Assembly (NCBI GenBank): GCA_023627715.1
Contig: JAMAHW010000012.1
Coordinates: 558,001 to 622,000, forward strand
Length of the DNA stretch: 64,000 nucleotides
Origin: Periconia sp. R9002
Lineage: Eukaryota; Ascomycota; Dothideomycetes; Pleosporales; Periconiaceae
Reading direction: 5' to 3'
A program made the position numbers and the translations under genes. Of the stretch, positions 31,695 through 44,229 are shown in pieces. The notes under the pieces are model-generated. The model was given only the letters and a program-made list of their open reading frames with translations. It searched no databases and had not been told where the DNA came from. Position 1 is the stretch's first letter. The number at the start of each line of letters is the position of its first letter.

Positions 31695-32166
31695 ATGAGC
31701 ACATTACGAGTCCACCCTCCTCCAACACCCATTGGTGTGCCCGGTAAGCCAAACTCCCCATTTCATTTCTCCTACTCTCAACTTTTAAGCTAACTCCCCC
31801 AACACAGAACACCCCTACGAATACGAAACCCCAAGCCGCAGCTGGTCCGAAGCCCTCGGCGACACAAAATCCCGCTTCATCACCCGCGAACTCAATGCTC
31901 GCCGCTGGAAAGTGCGCGCCTCGGCCTTGGCCAAACTCATCATGATCTACTTTGCCTTATGGTTCTTCGTGAAGGGGTTGGCGTTTCTTGTGCAGGGTGC
32001 CAAAGAGAGTTATCCGTATGCGGTGGGTGTTGGACGGTCCGCACCGGTAAGGTGGTCGTTGAAGAGGGTGAGGTATGGGTTCGTGGCGGTTGTGAATTGG
32101 ATTGATCGCGTGGTGGGAGGGGATAGTTGTTATTGTCTGGAGTTGGAGGATTTGGATAAGGAGTAA
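31695..32166 (+). CDS. Small single-pass membrane protein, unknown
   Basis: Two exons (31695-31743, 31808-32166) encode 135 residues. The 64-bp intron begins GTAAGC, has GCTAAC and ends ACAG. The N-terminus is Pro-rich (MSTLRVHPPPTPIGVP), followed by a charged stretch (HPYEYETPSRSWSEALGD). One clear membrane helix (LIMIYFALWFFVKGLAFLV) lies at about residues 56-74, with a basic segment just before it. The C-terminal ~55 residues are soluble and end in an acidic run (ELEDLDKE). The good splice signals and sensible composition support a real gene. I know no family for it. It stands alone between two gene-poor stretches. Confidence 0.6.
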
Positions 32167-33215
32167 AAGGATGTGTGATTTGATAGGGTTTTCTTTGTTG
32201 GTGATATCAATCCATGTCTTTTGGTGTTGATTGGGAATGTGGAGATAAGGGCAGGATATAATTCTTTGGGGGGGTTGATACTAGGGGATTTTGAGTTTTA
32301 TCTCTCTTGTTCGTTTGAACACCTGATGGTGTGCATGAATGTTCAAGAGCCGGTTTATTATTGACACCCTTGAGATGATATATGCTCTACTGATACATGT
32401 GGCCATGTCCGGATATTCACGAAATAGAGCAGATGGAACTTGCAGAGTCTATTTCGTCAACTTGCCAGTCCTCCCCATCTGTGACTTTAAGATAGTTCTT
32501 CTTCGTTGAATATCGCTACATGTTTGTATCTATCATGCGTGGTGTTTGGAATTTACGTCAGTATGCGTGATCGCGCAATCACGTGGACAGCCTATCTACG
32601 GCGTAAAGTGGCGCGGTGTTATCAGTTGCCGAGGTTCTCCAAGACGTTTTCTATACTTGATATGCAACCATCTCCGCCTCGTAACCTCCCACTAGAGTTG
32701 TAGAGTCCGAAATCAAGAGTTTATCATTGTTCTGCTCGTAGTTATCTCCCATATCGTTATCGAAAAGGATATTCGCGGCAATCTCCCTATCACTGTCTGC
32801 GTAACCCCTCATTCTCACCACTGACTAGCTTCACGCCTGTCAACCCCACCACTCCCAAAATGTCAGACCCGCGCCGTACTTATTTTTGGACGATCAGTCC
32901 CTACCGTTTCTCCGACACGAGAGGAGAGTTATATCTAGCTCGCATGACTTCTGGTGGTGGGAGTCTGACTTTGCCCTTCTCCAGCTGTCCAAGCAGTTGA
33001 ACACCAAATCCCGGCGAACCGTCGGCTTCGTGCATAAGTTTTTTTATGGGCCGGGCACGGATCTAGGCCATAATTGCAGTTTCCAGACGTTCAGTTACCT
33101 AACAACTCTGTGCAAAATTCGGATGCAGGGTAGGCCGGTGGTAAGCCACAATTGAGACATCGGTAGTTAACCAGCACTACGCTACCTGAACGCGACGTCA
33201 ACAGAACGGGCCAAC
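32167..33215. other. Promoter region of the HyuAB fusion gene
   Basis: 1.05 kb. T-rich and AT-rich sequence (32200-32420) passes into more balanced sequence with C-rich leader-like runs near 32790-32870. No feature can be supported. Confidence 0.55.
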
Positions 33216-36200
33216 ATGGCTCCAGGGTATAGACTAGGAGTGGACGTTGGAGGGTATGTGCTCATTTTGTTTGCACCGTTTTACATCCCCGCCTCCCCTC
33301 CCGCACACTATCAGGACCTAGGTCGTCGTGCCGTCGTGACGCGCAAAAAGTGGCTGGCTGACATCGGTTCTCGTTTCCGACCCTTTATAGGACATTTACA
33401 GATATATGTGTAATCACGCCCGATGGCCAGTCTGTTCGTGCAAAGGTCCCCACTAACACTTCGGATCAATCCATTGGTGTGCGCGAAGGTGTGGAGAAGG
33501 CGCGCGCTATTCTGAGAGAGAAGTATGGCTGGAATGGGAAGTTCGATTACATCCATCATGGCACCACCACCGGCACGAATGCCATTCTTGAAGGTAAAGG
33601 GGCCAAGGCCGGACTGATTGTAACCGCGGGTCATCGTAACGTCTTGACTATGAGACGGAGCCAAATTCCTGGAGGCCTCGGCGCTTGGATCAATTTCGTG
33701 CAGCCTGAACCGATTGTGCCCCTGGAGCGCACGGTAGAAGCCGTTGAGCGTATCACTATTGGAGGAGAGGTATTCAAAGGACTGGATGAGAAGAAATTCC
33801 GTGAAGATCTGCAAGACTTGAAATCACAAAAGCCTGAAGCCATCTCCGTCTCACTGCTGAATTCGTTCAGCAACGCTGCCCACGAGAATCAAATCAGGGA
33901 CATTCTACATGATGAATTCGGCCCTGATGTTGAGGTGGTTACATCTACCGATGTCCTTCCCGAGATTCAAGAGTATGAGCGAACTGTCACAACGGCGGCG
34001 AATGCCATTGTCAAACCTGTCGTGAAACGATACATGAACAATCTTCAAAAAATGCTCCAGGAAGACACCGACACCATTCGCATTCTAAAATCCGATGGAG
34101 ATCTCACATCAGTAGAACTCGCGGGCGAGAAACCTGTGCAGATTTTGATGAGTGGACCCGCCGGCGGTGTAAAAGCTGTTTCACACCTAGTCGCCAAAAA
34201 CACTTCTTTTAAGAACCTCATCACGCTTGACATGGGCGGGACGAGTACAGATTGCGCCCTCTTGTCTGGTGGTGATGTAATTATTCGAAGAGAAACCAAT
34301 GTAGGATCTCTGACAGTCAGAGCACCCTCTGTCGACGTCCGCACGGTCGGCGCTGGAGGAGGTTCAATCGCTGTATACAACGATTTCACGAAGCAATTAC
34401 GTGTCGGTCCGGAATCAAGCGGTGCGACGCCTGGTCCAGCAGCATATGCCAAGGGTGGAACGCAAGCAACCGTCACGGACGCAAATCTAACTCTTGGATA
34501 TTTGCCATCCAAATTGTTAGGCGGTTCTTTTGAACTGGATGTTGCTGCTGCTGCTTCGGCGGTGGAAGCCATAGCCAAACAAATGGGACTGAGTACCACG
34601 GCAGCTGCGGAAGGTATTATTGATCTGGTGAACGAATCCATTCACGGAGCCCTTCGGTTGGTTTCGGTCGAGCAAGGCTTCGATCCTCGTGACTTTGCAC
34701 TCGTCGCATTTGGTGGCGCAGGGCCTCTTCATGCAAATGCACTCGGCAAGCTTCTTGGGTCATGGCCTGTGATCATACCCCCAAGTCCTGGTATTTTGTG
34801 CGCTCAAGGCGACGCTACTACGAAGATGTCGCACGAACAGAGCTGCACTTATATTAGACTATTTTCCGAAATTACTACAGAAGATCTCACTTCCACATTG
34901 GGCGAGTTGAAAGATGGGTGCATGAAAACCATGAAAGCGCACTTGGAGAGTGAAAGCGCTCCGTTGGAAGTTCAATACCAGTCTGATATGAGATACAAAG
35001 GTCAAGCGATGACACTGACAGTGGACTTTGTTGAAAAAGATCTGGAAAGCACAGAGGGATTGCTAAGCATGTTGCGTTCTAAATTCGCCGATTTACACAA
35101 TCAGCAGTTCGGATTCTCTCTTGAGAAAGCAGAACTCGAAACCATGCGCATGCGCGTCAAAGTGGTCGACGGTTCAGAAGAGGTGGCTATAAAACCCATC
35201 GAAGAGGCCGCTGACCCGACGCCCCCGCAAGATGCTATCACAATGAAGCAAGATATCATTTACGAAGGTCAAAAGGTGGAGGCTACTTTCTGGGACCGAT
35301 CGAGTCTTCTCAAAGCTGGTTTGAAGATCCCTGGGCCTGCTGTCGTTTCTGAAATGGACTCTAATACGCTGATTTTGCCTGGATACATTGGAGAAGTAGA
35401 CTCGATGGGCAATATTCTAATCTGGCCGGCCAAGAAGGCATCGAAAGAAGAAAAGATCGAGCACACCAAAGGATCGGCGGAAGCACTTGTCAAAGAACAG
35501 CCACTCATCTCTACATTGATTTCATCTGCGCTCGGATCGATTCGTCGAGAGATGGACACGCTCATGCTGCGATGCGCTATGTCTCCTGCTATTCGAGACC
35601 AGATGGACGAATTCAACGTTATCACAAACACCCGTGGCCAGATGCTTGTGGGGCAGTTTGGTAGCTTCATAATGCAGTTTTTGAATGGCTGGAAAGGCAC
35701 GATAGAAGAAGGGGATGTGTTTGTCACCAATGACGTCTACCAGATTGATGGCGCTGTGTCACATCTCAACGATGTCATAATCCTGCTGCCGATTCACTAC
35801 GAGCACACACTTGTCGGATGGGCCGCCAATTTCGGACACTTAACGGACGTGCAAGGCAAGGTGCCCGGGTCGATGAGTATCAACGCTACCACCATCTTCG
35901 AAGATGGCCTACAGATTCCGATCGTAAAGCTCTATGACAAGGGCGTCTACAACCAAAGTCTTGCAGATGTTTTGTTCCGGAACTCGCGTCAACCAGAGTG
36001 GTTCCAGAGCGACTTGATAGCTCTGGTTGCAGCGTGCAGGACAGCATCTGCCCGCGTCTGCGAACTTTGCGAAAGATACAGCTTACCAGTGTATGAAGCT
36101 GCTACGGATAATTTGCTTGCTCAGAACAGAGCCGCGATCAAAACCATCATCGATGAGAAAATCGGTCCCGAGAAGTCAAGCTTCACCGATTTCATCGACG

Positions 36201-37507
36201 ACGACGGGCAGGGAATTGGACCCTACGCGATTTCATGCTCCATGCAGAAGCAAGGCGATAAATTGGTCTTCGACTGGGATGGCACATCGCCTCAGTCCAA
36301 CACGTCCATGAATTTCTATCTTTCCATTAACATGTTCAAGGTCTTTATCGGCTATTACCTTCTTGCTGTGTATGACCCTCATTGCGTAATCAACGACGGC
36401 TTTCACGACCTCCTCGAAATCAAGATACCCAATGGTTCTATCCTTCGTCCGATCCGACCAGCAGCTGTGAGCTGTCGAACCCATCTCCTCGGACGAATCA
36501 TGGATGTCCTTCAAGCCCTCTTCGGCCAACGCAACCCAGCATATCGCTGCGCAGCAGGCTTCTCCGACTCTCCACATCTGTTCTACTCAGGCTTCAAACC
36601 GACCGGCGATTTCTTCCTCTTGTACCAGATCGGCTTTGGTGGCGTCCCGGCACGTCCCATTGGCGATGGTCCAGACTGCCACTGCCTATTCCCCGCCATC
36701 AAAAGCATCCCTACAGAGAACATCGAACTCTACTTCCCGCTAATCCTCGAGGCCAACGAAGCGTTGCCAGACAGCGGAGGAGCCGGGTTTTACAGAGGCG
36801 GCAACGCGCAGCGCACGCTGTACAGATTTCTGTGCGAAGGCGAAGTCAGCGTCCACGATGACCGCTGGCTGATTGCGCCGTGGGGCGTGAATGGCGGCAT
36901 GCCGGGTTCACGCTCGAGGAAACTCCTCTACGTCAACAACTCCTACGGAACCGGGAAAGAAGAAGAGCCAGGTAACAAAGTGATGCTGCAATCGAAACAA
37001 GATCACATCCACGTATTACCAGGTATGTAAACCCTAGCCCACCAACACGTGACCCCACAAAAATCTAACCAACACACAGGCGACGTCCTCGAATGGATAA
37101 CTTGGGGCGGCGGCGGTCTCGGAGACCCTCTAACCCGCTCCGCATCCCTCGTCGCCACCGAAGTCCATCGCAAACTCATCACTGTCGCGGGCGCAGCGTC
37201 CAACTACGGCGTCGTCGTCTCCCCATCCCCTCCCTACGCCCTCGACGAACCCGCGACCATCGCGCTGCGCGAGAAAATGCGAAAAGAACGCGCCGCGCAG
37301 ACGGGAGGGAAAGACGAGGTGGTTGGGTATAATCGCGGAGGTAGGAGCTTGCAAGAAGTCTTTGAAAACGCGGAGAAGGAGACAGGGTTGAAAGCACCGA
37401 AGCCGCAGTGGGAGGGCAGGGTGTATGGCCCTCATGTTGGGGAGGCGTATGTTAGGAACTGGTTTGAGCGGATGGGGAGGGAGGGGTGGAAGGCGTGGGG
37501 GCTGTGA
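33216..37507 (+). CDS. HyuA-HyuB fusion (5-oxoprolinase/hydantoinase family)
   Basis: Three exons (33216-33253, 33391-37022, 37080-37507) encode 1365 residues. The introns are 137 and 57 bp. The HyuA half (about 6-560) has the actin-like ATPase motifs DVGGTFTD, LDMGGTSTD and AFGGAGPLHA. The HyuB half (about 718-1235) has GSIRREMDTLMLRCAMSP, DVYQIDGAVSHLNDV, GWAANFGHLTDVQGKVPGSM and GGAGFYRGGN. Exon 3 adds the conserved ITWGGGGLGDPLTR. Such enzymes hydrolyse cyclic amides (5-oxoproline, hydantoins, caprolactam-type rings) with ATP. The N-terminus looks closer to bacterial hydantoinase/caprolactamase-type proteins than to yeast Oxp1, so the exact substrate is uncertain. A degraded copy of its last ~60 coding bases lies at 44553-44622. 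Confidence 0.93.
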
Positions 37508-38469
37508 ATGTGAAGTTCGCGTTGCTTTTTTGGGGGATTTCGTTTGGGTCGGTGTATGGTGCGTAGTATGCAGTGAAGTAGTTCTTCCTTCTTTTCCTCT
37601 TCTTTTTTATTTTCTGGTCGTTCTGGTAAGGGGAAGGGAGGGGATTTGGATTTCATAGAATTCGTGCTTTTATTTTCCCATAGGTATAAGAATGAGCCAG
37701 CGCCCCCTTCGAAAGTGAACCCTTTTTTATCTCTCGCACTGTCCCCTCAACCTTACAAACACTTTTTCCATCTCTTCTACCTAGATCAACCGTATATTCT
37801 TACCCTCATTATACACGCGTTTCTACCTAGGTGGATTGGAAATCCACAGACTATTGAACGTTAATGATTTCAGCAGCAGCGAGATACTCAACAAGTACAC
37901 CACGAGTACAAGAAAATCAGACGCAATCATCAAACCAGCATACATACAGGAGTTAGAGAAACCGGCTTCGCCTCGGACGCAGTTTCATCACTAATTCCAG
38001 TCTAGTGGTAGGATTCTTCTCGATGGAGTGTTTCTCTGCAGAAGTAGATGAGCAACTGGGCCACATATGATACCCCTGGGTGGCATTTGCGTGCTAGGTC
38101 GGGATGTACCGACCCCAAGATCGGCTTTGAGTAGCTCAAACTTGTTTTTGAACCCCGAACCGAAGCGTGGGCTAATCAGAGGCAAAAATTTTTTATTCGT
38201 GACGGCTTCAGTTGAATTTTATGATCACGCGTTACTGGGTTGACTGCCTATCAGGCAGTCAGTGGCGTTAGGCAATAGTGTGTAAGCAGTCCCAGCAGTA
38301 AGTAGCTACGCCTGCTGCAATAAACAGGTGGAATATCATCACGCTTGTTCTCCCAGTTCAGAGCTTGAACTGCTTCGGAGCATGTGAGTTAGAAATATAC
38401 ACCTTTGATATACAGCGGTTTGCCCAGAGTCCTACTCAAGAACGGGACTCAAATTACGAGACAAAATAA
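37508..38469. other. Convergent intergenic region
   Basis: It lies between the HyuAB fusion gene and the HET gene. T-rich sequence (37560-37700) fits the HyuAB 3' UTR. A short perfect palindrome is listed at 38241-38261. The flanking 38190-38340 sequence has the look of an old repeat but has no recognisable element ends. Confidence 0.55.
38241..38261. repeat. Perfect 9-bp-arm palindrome
   Basis: TGACTGCCT, a 3-bp loop, then AGGCAGTCA. It stands at the edge of the accessory region and could be a hairpin or a trace of a small foldback element. Confidence 0.6.
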
Positions 38470-41274
38470 TCAAATAAAGGTAAATCGAGTCACAGGCCAG
38501 TCCTCAAATGGAAACTTCCCATGGTCCTCCCGACGCAGAATTAGCAAGCCGAACCTCTTATACGTTTCTTTGCCACCGTTTCCTGTTCTTACCTGGTTCA
38601 GCAATAAGTAGCAATCTCTGATTGTATTATGAAAGCCGGTACATTCCAACACTGGCAGGCAAAACACTTTTGCGTCCATGCCGGTAACTGTATGAGAAGG
38701 CTTATCGTGGTAAGGAATCTTTTTCTCGATATCAGAGGTCCCACTATATCTGTACCCTGGAGAGTACACTTCACGCCAATCAAAATTGTCAAAGTATATG
38801 TCCCATGCGGTAATGTCCGTCGAGGCAAGTTTGAGGTTTACAGGTAACTCATGTTGGGCAGGAGCCAGGCGGTCGTACCACTTTTGTTATTCGATAAGAA
38901 TCTATAATAGCCAATAGAAGAGAAGAAGGGGCTGTAACAGCGGTCACTTACAGTACCGGGAATTAACCGTCCCTCCAGAACTAACTCAGCACTCAACAGT
39001 TCACCAGTATTATCGCCGGGAGACACAGATACCAATGTCGTGTCCACCAGTTTAGTATATTTTCTCCCAATCGTGATATTAGTCGTAACAAAATACTTCA
39101 CAGAGCCTTCAATGCTAGCCCATGACCAAGTCGGAGCGCGCCATTCGCTAGCGCGTCTCGAAACAAAAGGTCGAGCCTTTTTTGCATCAGGATTCTCAAT
39201 CTCGGCCATAGTGGTTTCTTTCACGTACCAAAGCAAATCTTCCATCAGAGACTGAGTCCACAAGCCCGCGAGATATTTGTCCCCAGGTCGATAGCTTTGC
39301 ATCTGTTTCGCCAATGCAGAAAGCGCCGGGAATTTGTCTTTCCCAAATGTGAGCCTTAGACGTGAATACTCCTCAACAATTCTTCGCCACCTGGTATGCA
39401 AGAAGTACTCATTAGACCAATTTTTTAAGGTGGAGCTGTGATCTAACTTATGTGGATTATTATAAACCCAACTAGTTGATTGGCGAGTGTCGAGTAGCCC
39501 ACATTCACAATTCATATGTTCCATGCATTCCCATCTCATGTCTTGCTTAGTGAAATGAAGGACTCGTGGGGAAAGAAGGATTTCTTGGTATACCCAGGCA
39601 CGACTGAGGAGAGGAACCTCTCGAGGGTCACGGAAAACGGAGGGGTCATCTCCTGTCGTTATATGGGTAATTGGGTTGCGGAGGTAGAAATTGTAAGGTA
39701 TTCCATCTGAGCTATAGCCAAAGAGTCTCTGGGCCTGATCTTCCGGTGGTGTGGCATAGAATAGGCCCCCGTGATCGCTTGAGGAAGCCGTTGCAGCGAG
39801 AGTAAGGTAGGAGTTCCGGTATACGTCGACCATCTTTACTGACTCTGCCAACCAGTCTTCCCTGCTATCCTGGATAATACAAAGAGAATCTATCCACAAG
39901 TATCTTATCTTGAGCCATCGAGTAAACATTATCGCATCTTGGAATGTCTTTGGTAGGCTGTTCCAAGGAATATTCTCTTTATTCCGCTCAATTGTGAGAC
40001 TAGTTGTTTTAGCAGGGTAATCAGAGTTGCCCCAGCAGTGACTCAGACACACATAGCACCCTACTTCGTTTTCAGTCTCACGCAAGCTCAGCATATCTTC
40101 AGAGCCGAGAGATTCGAGATCAAGGATACGTCGAGGTAATGGTGATTTGCTATTGTTTTCACATCGCTCGTCGAAAACAAGGCAATCTTGTATCCAACTC
40201 AGTGCCTTCAAAAACCCTTCTTCGGAGCCCGTATTGGTACCAATGGCATTTGAAACAGGAAAGTCTTTATAAGGATTCACATCAACTGCCCGTAATAACT
40301 TGTTAGCCTATGCTTCACTGAAGGCCAGAATGAGATATTATACCATTCAATACAAACAAGTCCACGGGGCAATTTCCTAGCCTCAGACGAGCAGAATCGT
40401 GAATATCGCATGGGATGCGGAATTTATACCAAGGATCCTCAAGCCAATCGAGATGAGAGTCTGCAGACGGCGAACTTCCGTGCAATTTAATTATTTTGAG
40501 AATGATCTTGCAGTAAAAACACTCTTCTTCAAAAGCTTCGACTAGTCGCATTTTTGGGGGGCTAGGGATCCTTTTCCTGTAACAGATCTTGCACTCCCCG
40601 GTCCTAGGCGGCGGTCGGCTGTCTGAAGGCCATTTCTGGTGGAGGAGGTGATCATGGTGGTAGTTCATTGCTACTTCGCCTCGAGGATTGAGACGCAAGA
40701 AACCATATAGCTGGTCATTCGAGTCACTGGACTCCCAACTCTTCTCGGATCCTGTGTCGAATTCAGTGCTTTGGTCGCCTGATTTATCTGACAAGGAAGG
40801 AGATATTTCTTGAGGATTGATATCAATCAAATCTGTTATGGCTTGGTCGTGGCGACGAGTGACTTCCTGGGATTGACTACTGCTGTGGTTGTCCAATGGG
40901 GGTGGCTCAGTAACTTGCGGAATGACCACAGGGTCTTGAAGTATTCTTGAGCGAATGCTAAAGGACACAGTAAGCGACTAAGTCTTCTCTACTAAGACGA
41001 AAATCTATATGTGAGGGGGTGATATGTACGTGACTTCGTCCTCATCTTTGAGCAGCTTTCTAGCAAGCAGATGACTAGGACATTCATAACCGTCCACTTC
41101 TACAACGAAACTGGGAAAGTCTGTTGGAGTGGAGCGAAACCCAACATCATTATCAACTTGTTCAAGAAGCTGGGCGATTGTCGTGGTCCCCGCCTCGTGA
41201 TCTTCTTCAAGGTCCCAAAGGATCTGTGAGATTGAACCATCCTCCTTCAGGATCCGGAGCCGCAGCCTCATCAT
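38470..41274 (-). CDS. HET-domain protein with ubiquitin-like N-terminus
   Basis: Four exons (41274-41030, 40957-40344, 40285-38952, 38880-38470) encode 867 residues. Introns are 72, 58 and 71 bp and all phases fit. Residues 1-80 (start MMRLRLRILKEDGS, end LLKDEDEVT) resemble a ubiquitin-like fold. A Ser/Asp-rich linker and a CKIC/CFYC cysteine region follow. The HET domain starts near residue 362 with CYVCLSHCWG (363-372) and YLWIDSLCIIQD (410-421), then RAWVYQEILLSPRVLHF. The C-terminal exon has VFCLPVLE and RFGLLILRRED, typical ends of HET proteins. HET domains trigger cell death in vegetative incompatibility. The exon-1 join is the least certain because its branch point is weak. The last intron uses AAAAG as acceptor because earlier acceptors lead into a TAA. 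Confidence 0.82.
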
Positions 41275-41292
41275 GAATGAACGGTGGACCAA

Positions 41293-42726
41293 ATCGCTAG
41301 TCGGATTTGAACAAATAAATAGATGGCTAGAGTAAAGTCAAAATGGCGTGTTAGCAGGCGCTGCGCTTCGTTGCCGGACATGTAAAAAGCGTTGTGTCAG
41401 CTCTTCGCGTGCCACAATGTGGGGTAGCGCACAATTGGCAGGCAGCTCTGACATCGCATTTTTCCACGTCTTTGTCTCCGGGGAGCTTCGGCTATGGCCC
41501 TTATTGCGAGTCGACGCTGCACCCTTCGTTTGAGTTGCCCGTGGTTGACCTGCATATCAATTTCCACGTTATATTTTTCCTGGCCTCTGGTTAGAGTATT
41601 TCCTTTACTCGACTTCAGCAGGATCTCGGCACTGATCGACTGATCTATCTCATAGTCCGCATTGGCTGGCCTCCCCTATCGTGAATGTATCATTTCTCTG
41701 CCCAATAGTTTACGTGCTCTTCCCGCCCTCAATCCCTGATCGTGCATCAACCCTTGTTGTTGACGAGAAGACGGCGGGGGGGCAGCTTACCCGAAGCTCG
41801 AAGCGCACGGAGTCAAGAGAACATTCACATACTTTCGCCTACCGTTTTCATGATATACGTTATGGGCCTTGTTTACTTCTGTGCGAAAATCTGATAGTTT
41901 ATTTGCTACCTTGTCGGGTTATAGGTCATTTCTGGTCGCGGTCTAAGGCGCACTAACACTGTCTTTTTTCAGAATGAGTTCGATGATTCCTCACATTTAC
42001 TTAGATACGATCCTCTATGTAGATGGAACCAACGGTCTTCTATCTTCATGCAATTCTTTTCTCTTTCTGCCCAAGCACCCTCATGCATGATAATGGCCGA
42101 TAGCACTTTTCCGTAAATGGCCGTAGATGGCTTAAAGAAAGCAAAGACCCACACGAGTATGCTAAAAACCTCGTGGTTCCTTTTCCAGGGTCGGCGTTAA
42201 TGTATGTAAAGAGTTGTGTGGGGAGTTACGGGTATCGAGGTGACAACTCGGGAATATCATCGGCAGCAGTCCGCCCACTTGGAACGCTTATCGGCTCACC
42301 GCTGGACCCATATAACGTCCCGTGCCGTATAATTGGCAAGTGCTTTCTATGTTAAATTCCGACATGCTAAATTATCGTACCACTGTAACATAATAATGCA
42401 TGGAAGCGAGCGCTGGTAACGGCCTCTATTTTTCACTCCGATTAATTCACCCGAACAGCCCACAAACAGTCATCTCTTTCTCGAGAATGCTTAGCGCTTA
42501 CCATTCCCGTAAATGAGGTTCAAGGTTTGCCCTCGCCATTGTTGTGCATACTTCTACGTCACTGTTAATATAGAGATTGTCATGTGAGCTACCCTCTTGC
42601 TTCTTCTGAGCTCCGGCGTCGAGTCTTATGTTGTTATTTGCCTCGCAGCTTTCATACCCTTCTTCCCCTCCCTACTCCGCTTCAAGTTGGCCGAATTCCT
42701 GATCAAACATTTGCCAGATTGCTGAG
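41293..42726. other. Divergent intergenic region, HET gene / MFS gene
   Basis: 1.4 kb with only short random frames. It contains the promoters of both neighbours, with a pyrimidine-rich leader at 42640-42720 before the transporter. No repeat with clear ends was found. Confidence 0.55.
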
Positions 42727-44229
42727 ATGCCGGAAAGCAACATTGTAAACAATACTCATCCACAATGGTGGAGGGATCCGGGCATGCGGAAACTCAATGT
42801 CCTGCTTCTCACATGCTACCTTGGGGCCATATCCAATGGCTATGTTAGCTCCCTCATTTCCAGTCTCATTGCGAATCCACGCTGGTACAAAGATCTTGAG
42901 GGGCTCTCCAACACCACGCGGTTGGGTCTTGTTGTCGCTGCCCAACCTTTGGGCTCCATCGCCGCTTTCTTCCCAACACCATGGCTTTCAGACAAATTCG
43001 GCCGTCGAGTAGGTATCATGACTGGAAACCTGTTACTGGCTGCTGGATTCCTCGGACAGATTTTCAGTGGATCCTCCAGCTTGTTTCTCGCCATGCGACT
43101 GCTCGGGGGGTTTGGTCAGATCTTCAACATCATCTCCTCGTCCGCGTTGTGTCTTGAGCTTGCGCATCCGCGACAACGAGCCATCGTCGGTGCATTCTTC
43201 AACACGTTTTATTTTATCGGTTCCATAACTTCAACGTGGGCATCGTATGGATCCCTCAGTACACAGAGCTCATGGTCTTGGCGTCTCCCGGTAGCCCTAC
43301 AGCTTGTCGCGATGGCCGTTCAGTCCATCTTCGTCTTTTTCTGCCCCGAATCCCCTCGCTGGCTCATCTCTCATGACCAACTTGCTCAGGCCAGTTCGGT
43401 CCTTGCCAAGTACCATGCCAACGGCCGCACAGACGATGATCTTGTGTGCTCAGAGATTGCGAAGATCGTTGAAGTATTTGAGATGGAGAGTCGCAACAGG
43501 CACATCGGCTGGCGCTCGCTTTTTGCGACGCCGGGAAATCGCAAACGCCTGGTCCTTACCGTAGTCATCGGGGTATCGACGCAGTGGGTCGGTAATGGCA
43601 TCATCACATTCTACCTCTCGCCCGTGCTGCGAACCGTCGGCATAACCAGCGCGTTTCAACAACAAGGCATCAATGGCGGCCTGCAGATCTACAACTGGTT
43701 CATCGCAATTGCCGCGGCTCTACTTGCCGAAAGAGTCGGTCGCCGTCGCCTATTGATCACATCCGCCGGGACTATGCTGCTCTTCATGACTCTCGTCACC
43801 GTGTGCTCTGCGCAGTATTCAAACACACAATCCACAGGAGCTGGCTATGCAGTCATCGTGTTTCTGTTCCTGTTTTTGGGTGCCTATGTGCTTGGACTGA
43901 CGCCAATTCCCGTGCTTTACATCAATGAGATATGGCCGAGCTATCTTCGGGCCAAAGGAGCTAGTGTATTCTGGGTCACGCAGGCTGTTGCGACGTGCTT
44001 CAACCAATACGTCAATCCAATTGCATTGGAGAAGATCGTTTGGAGATACTATCTTGTATATATCGGGGTGCTAGTTGCGGTGGTTGGCTTCATGTTCTTC
44101 TATGTGCCGGAGACAAAGGGATTGTCTTTGGAAGAAGTGCGTACCATTTTTGATGGGCCTCATGCTAGTACTTCAGAATTATCGGCACTTCCTCCTCACG
44201 ATAGTGGCTTAGAAAGCAGAGAGGCTTAA
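42727..44229 (+). CDS. MFS sugar transporter
   Basis: Intronless, 500 residues, twelve predicted membrane helices. Sugar-porter signatures are present: DKFGRRVGI after TM2, the R-x-G-G region RLLGGFGQIFNIIS, PESPRWLI at the end of the first half, ERVGRRRLL in the second half and PETKGLSLEEV at the C-terminal end. The start ATG at 42727 gives a short cytoplasmic N-terminus (MPESNIVNNTHPQWWRDPGM). Many fungal members of this subgroup are annotated as lactose/hexose permeases, but the substrate cannot be assigned from sequence. It sits between the HET gene and the NLR-type pair in an otherwise unstable region. It has no frame defects, unlike the adjacent spacer. Confidence 0.93.
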   Translation: MPESNIVNNTHPQWWRDPGMRKLNVLLLTCYLGAISNGYVSSLISSLIANPRWYKDLEGLSNTTRLGLVVAAQPLGSIAAFFPTPWLSDKFGRRVGIMTGNLLLAAGFLGQIFSGSSSLFLAMRLLGGFGQIFNIISSSALCLELAHPRQRAIVGAFFNTFYFIGSITSTWASYGSLSTQSSWSWRLPVALQLVAMAVQSIFVFFCPESPRWLISHDQLAQASSVLAKYHANGRTDDDLVCSEIAKIVEVFEMESRNRHIGWRSLFATPGNRKRLVLTVVIGVSTQWVGNGIITFYLSPVLRTVGITSAFQQQGINGGLQIYNWFIAIAAALLAERVGRRRLLITSAGTMLLFMTLVTVCSAQYSNTQSTGAGYAVIVFLFLFLGAYVLGLTPIPVLYINEIWPSYLRAKGASVFWVTQAVATCFNQYVNPIALEKIVWRYYLVYIGVLVAVVGFMFFYVPETKGLSLEEVRTIFDGPHASTSELSALPPHDSGLESREA

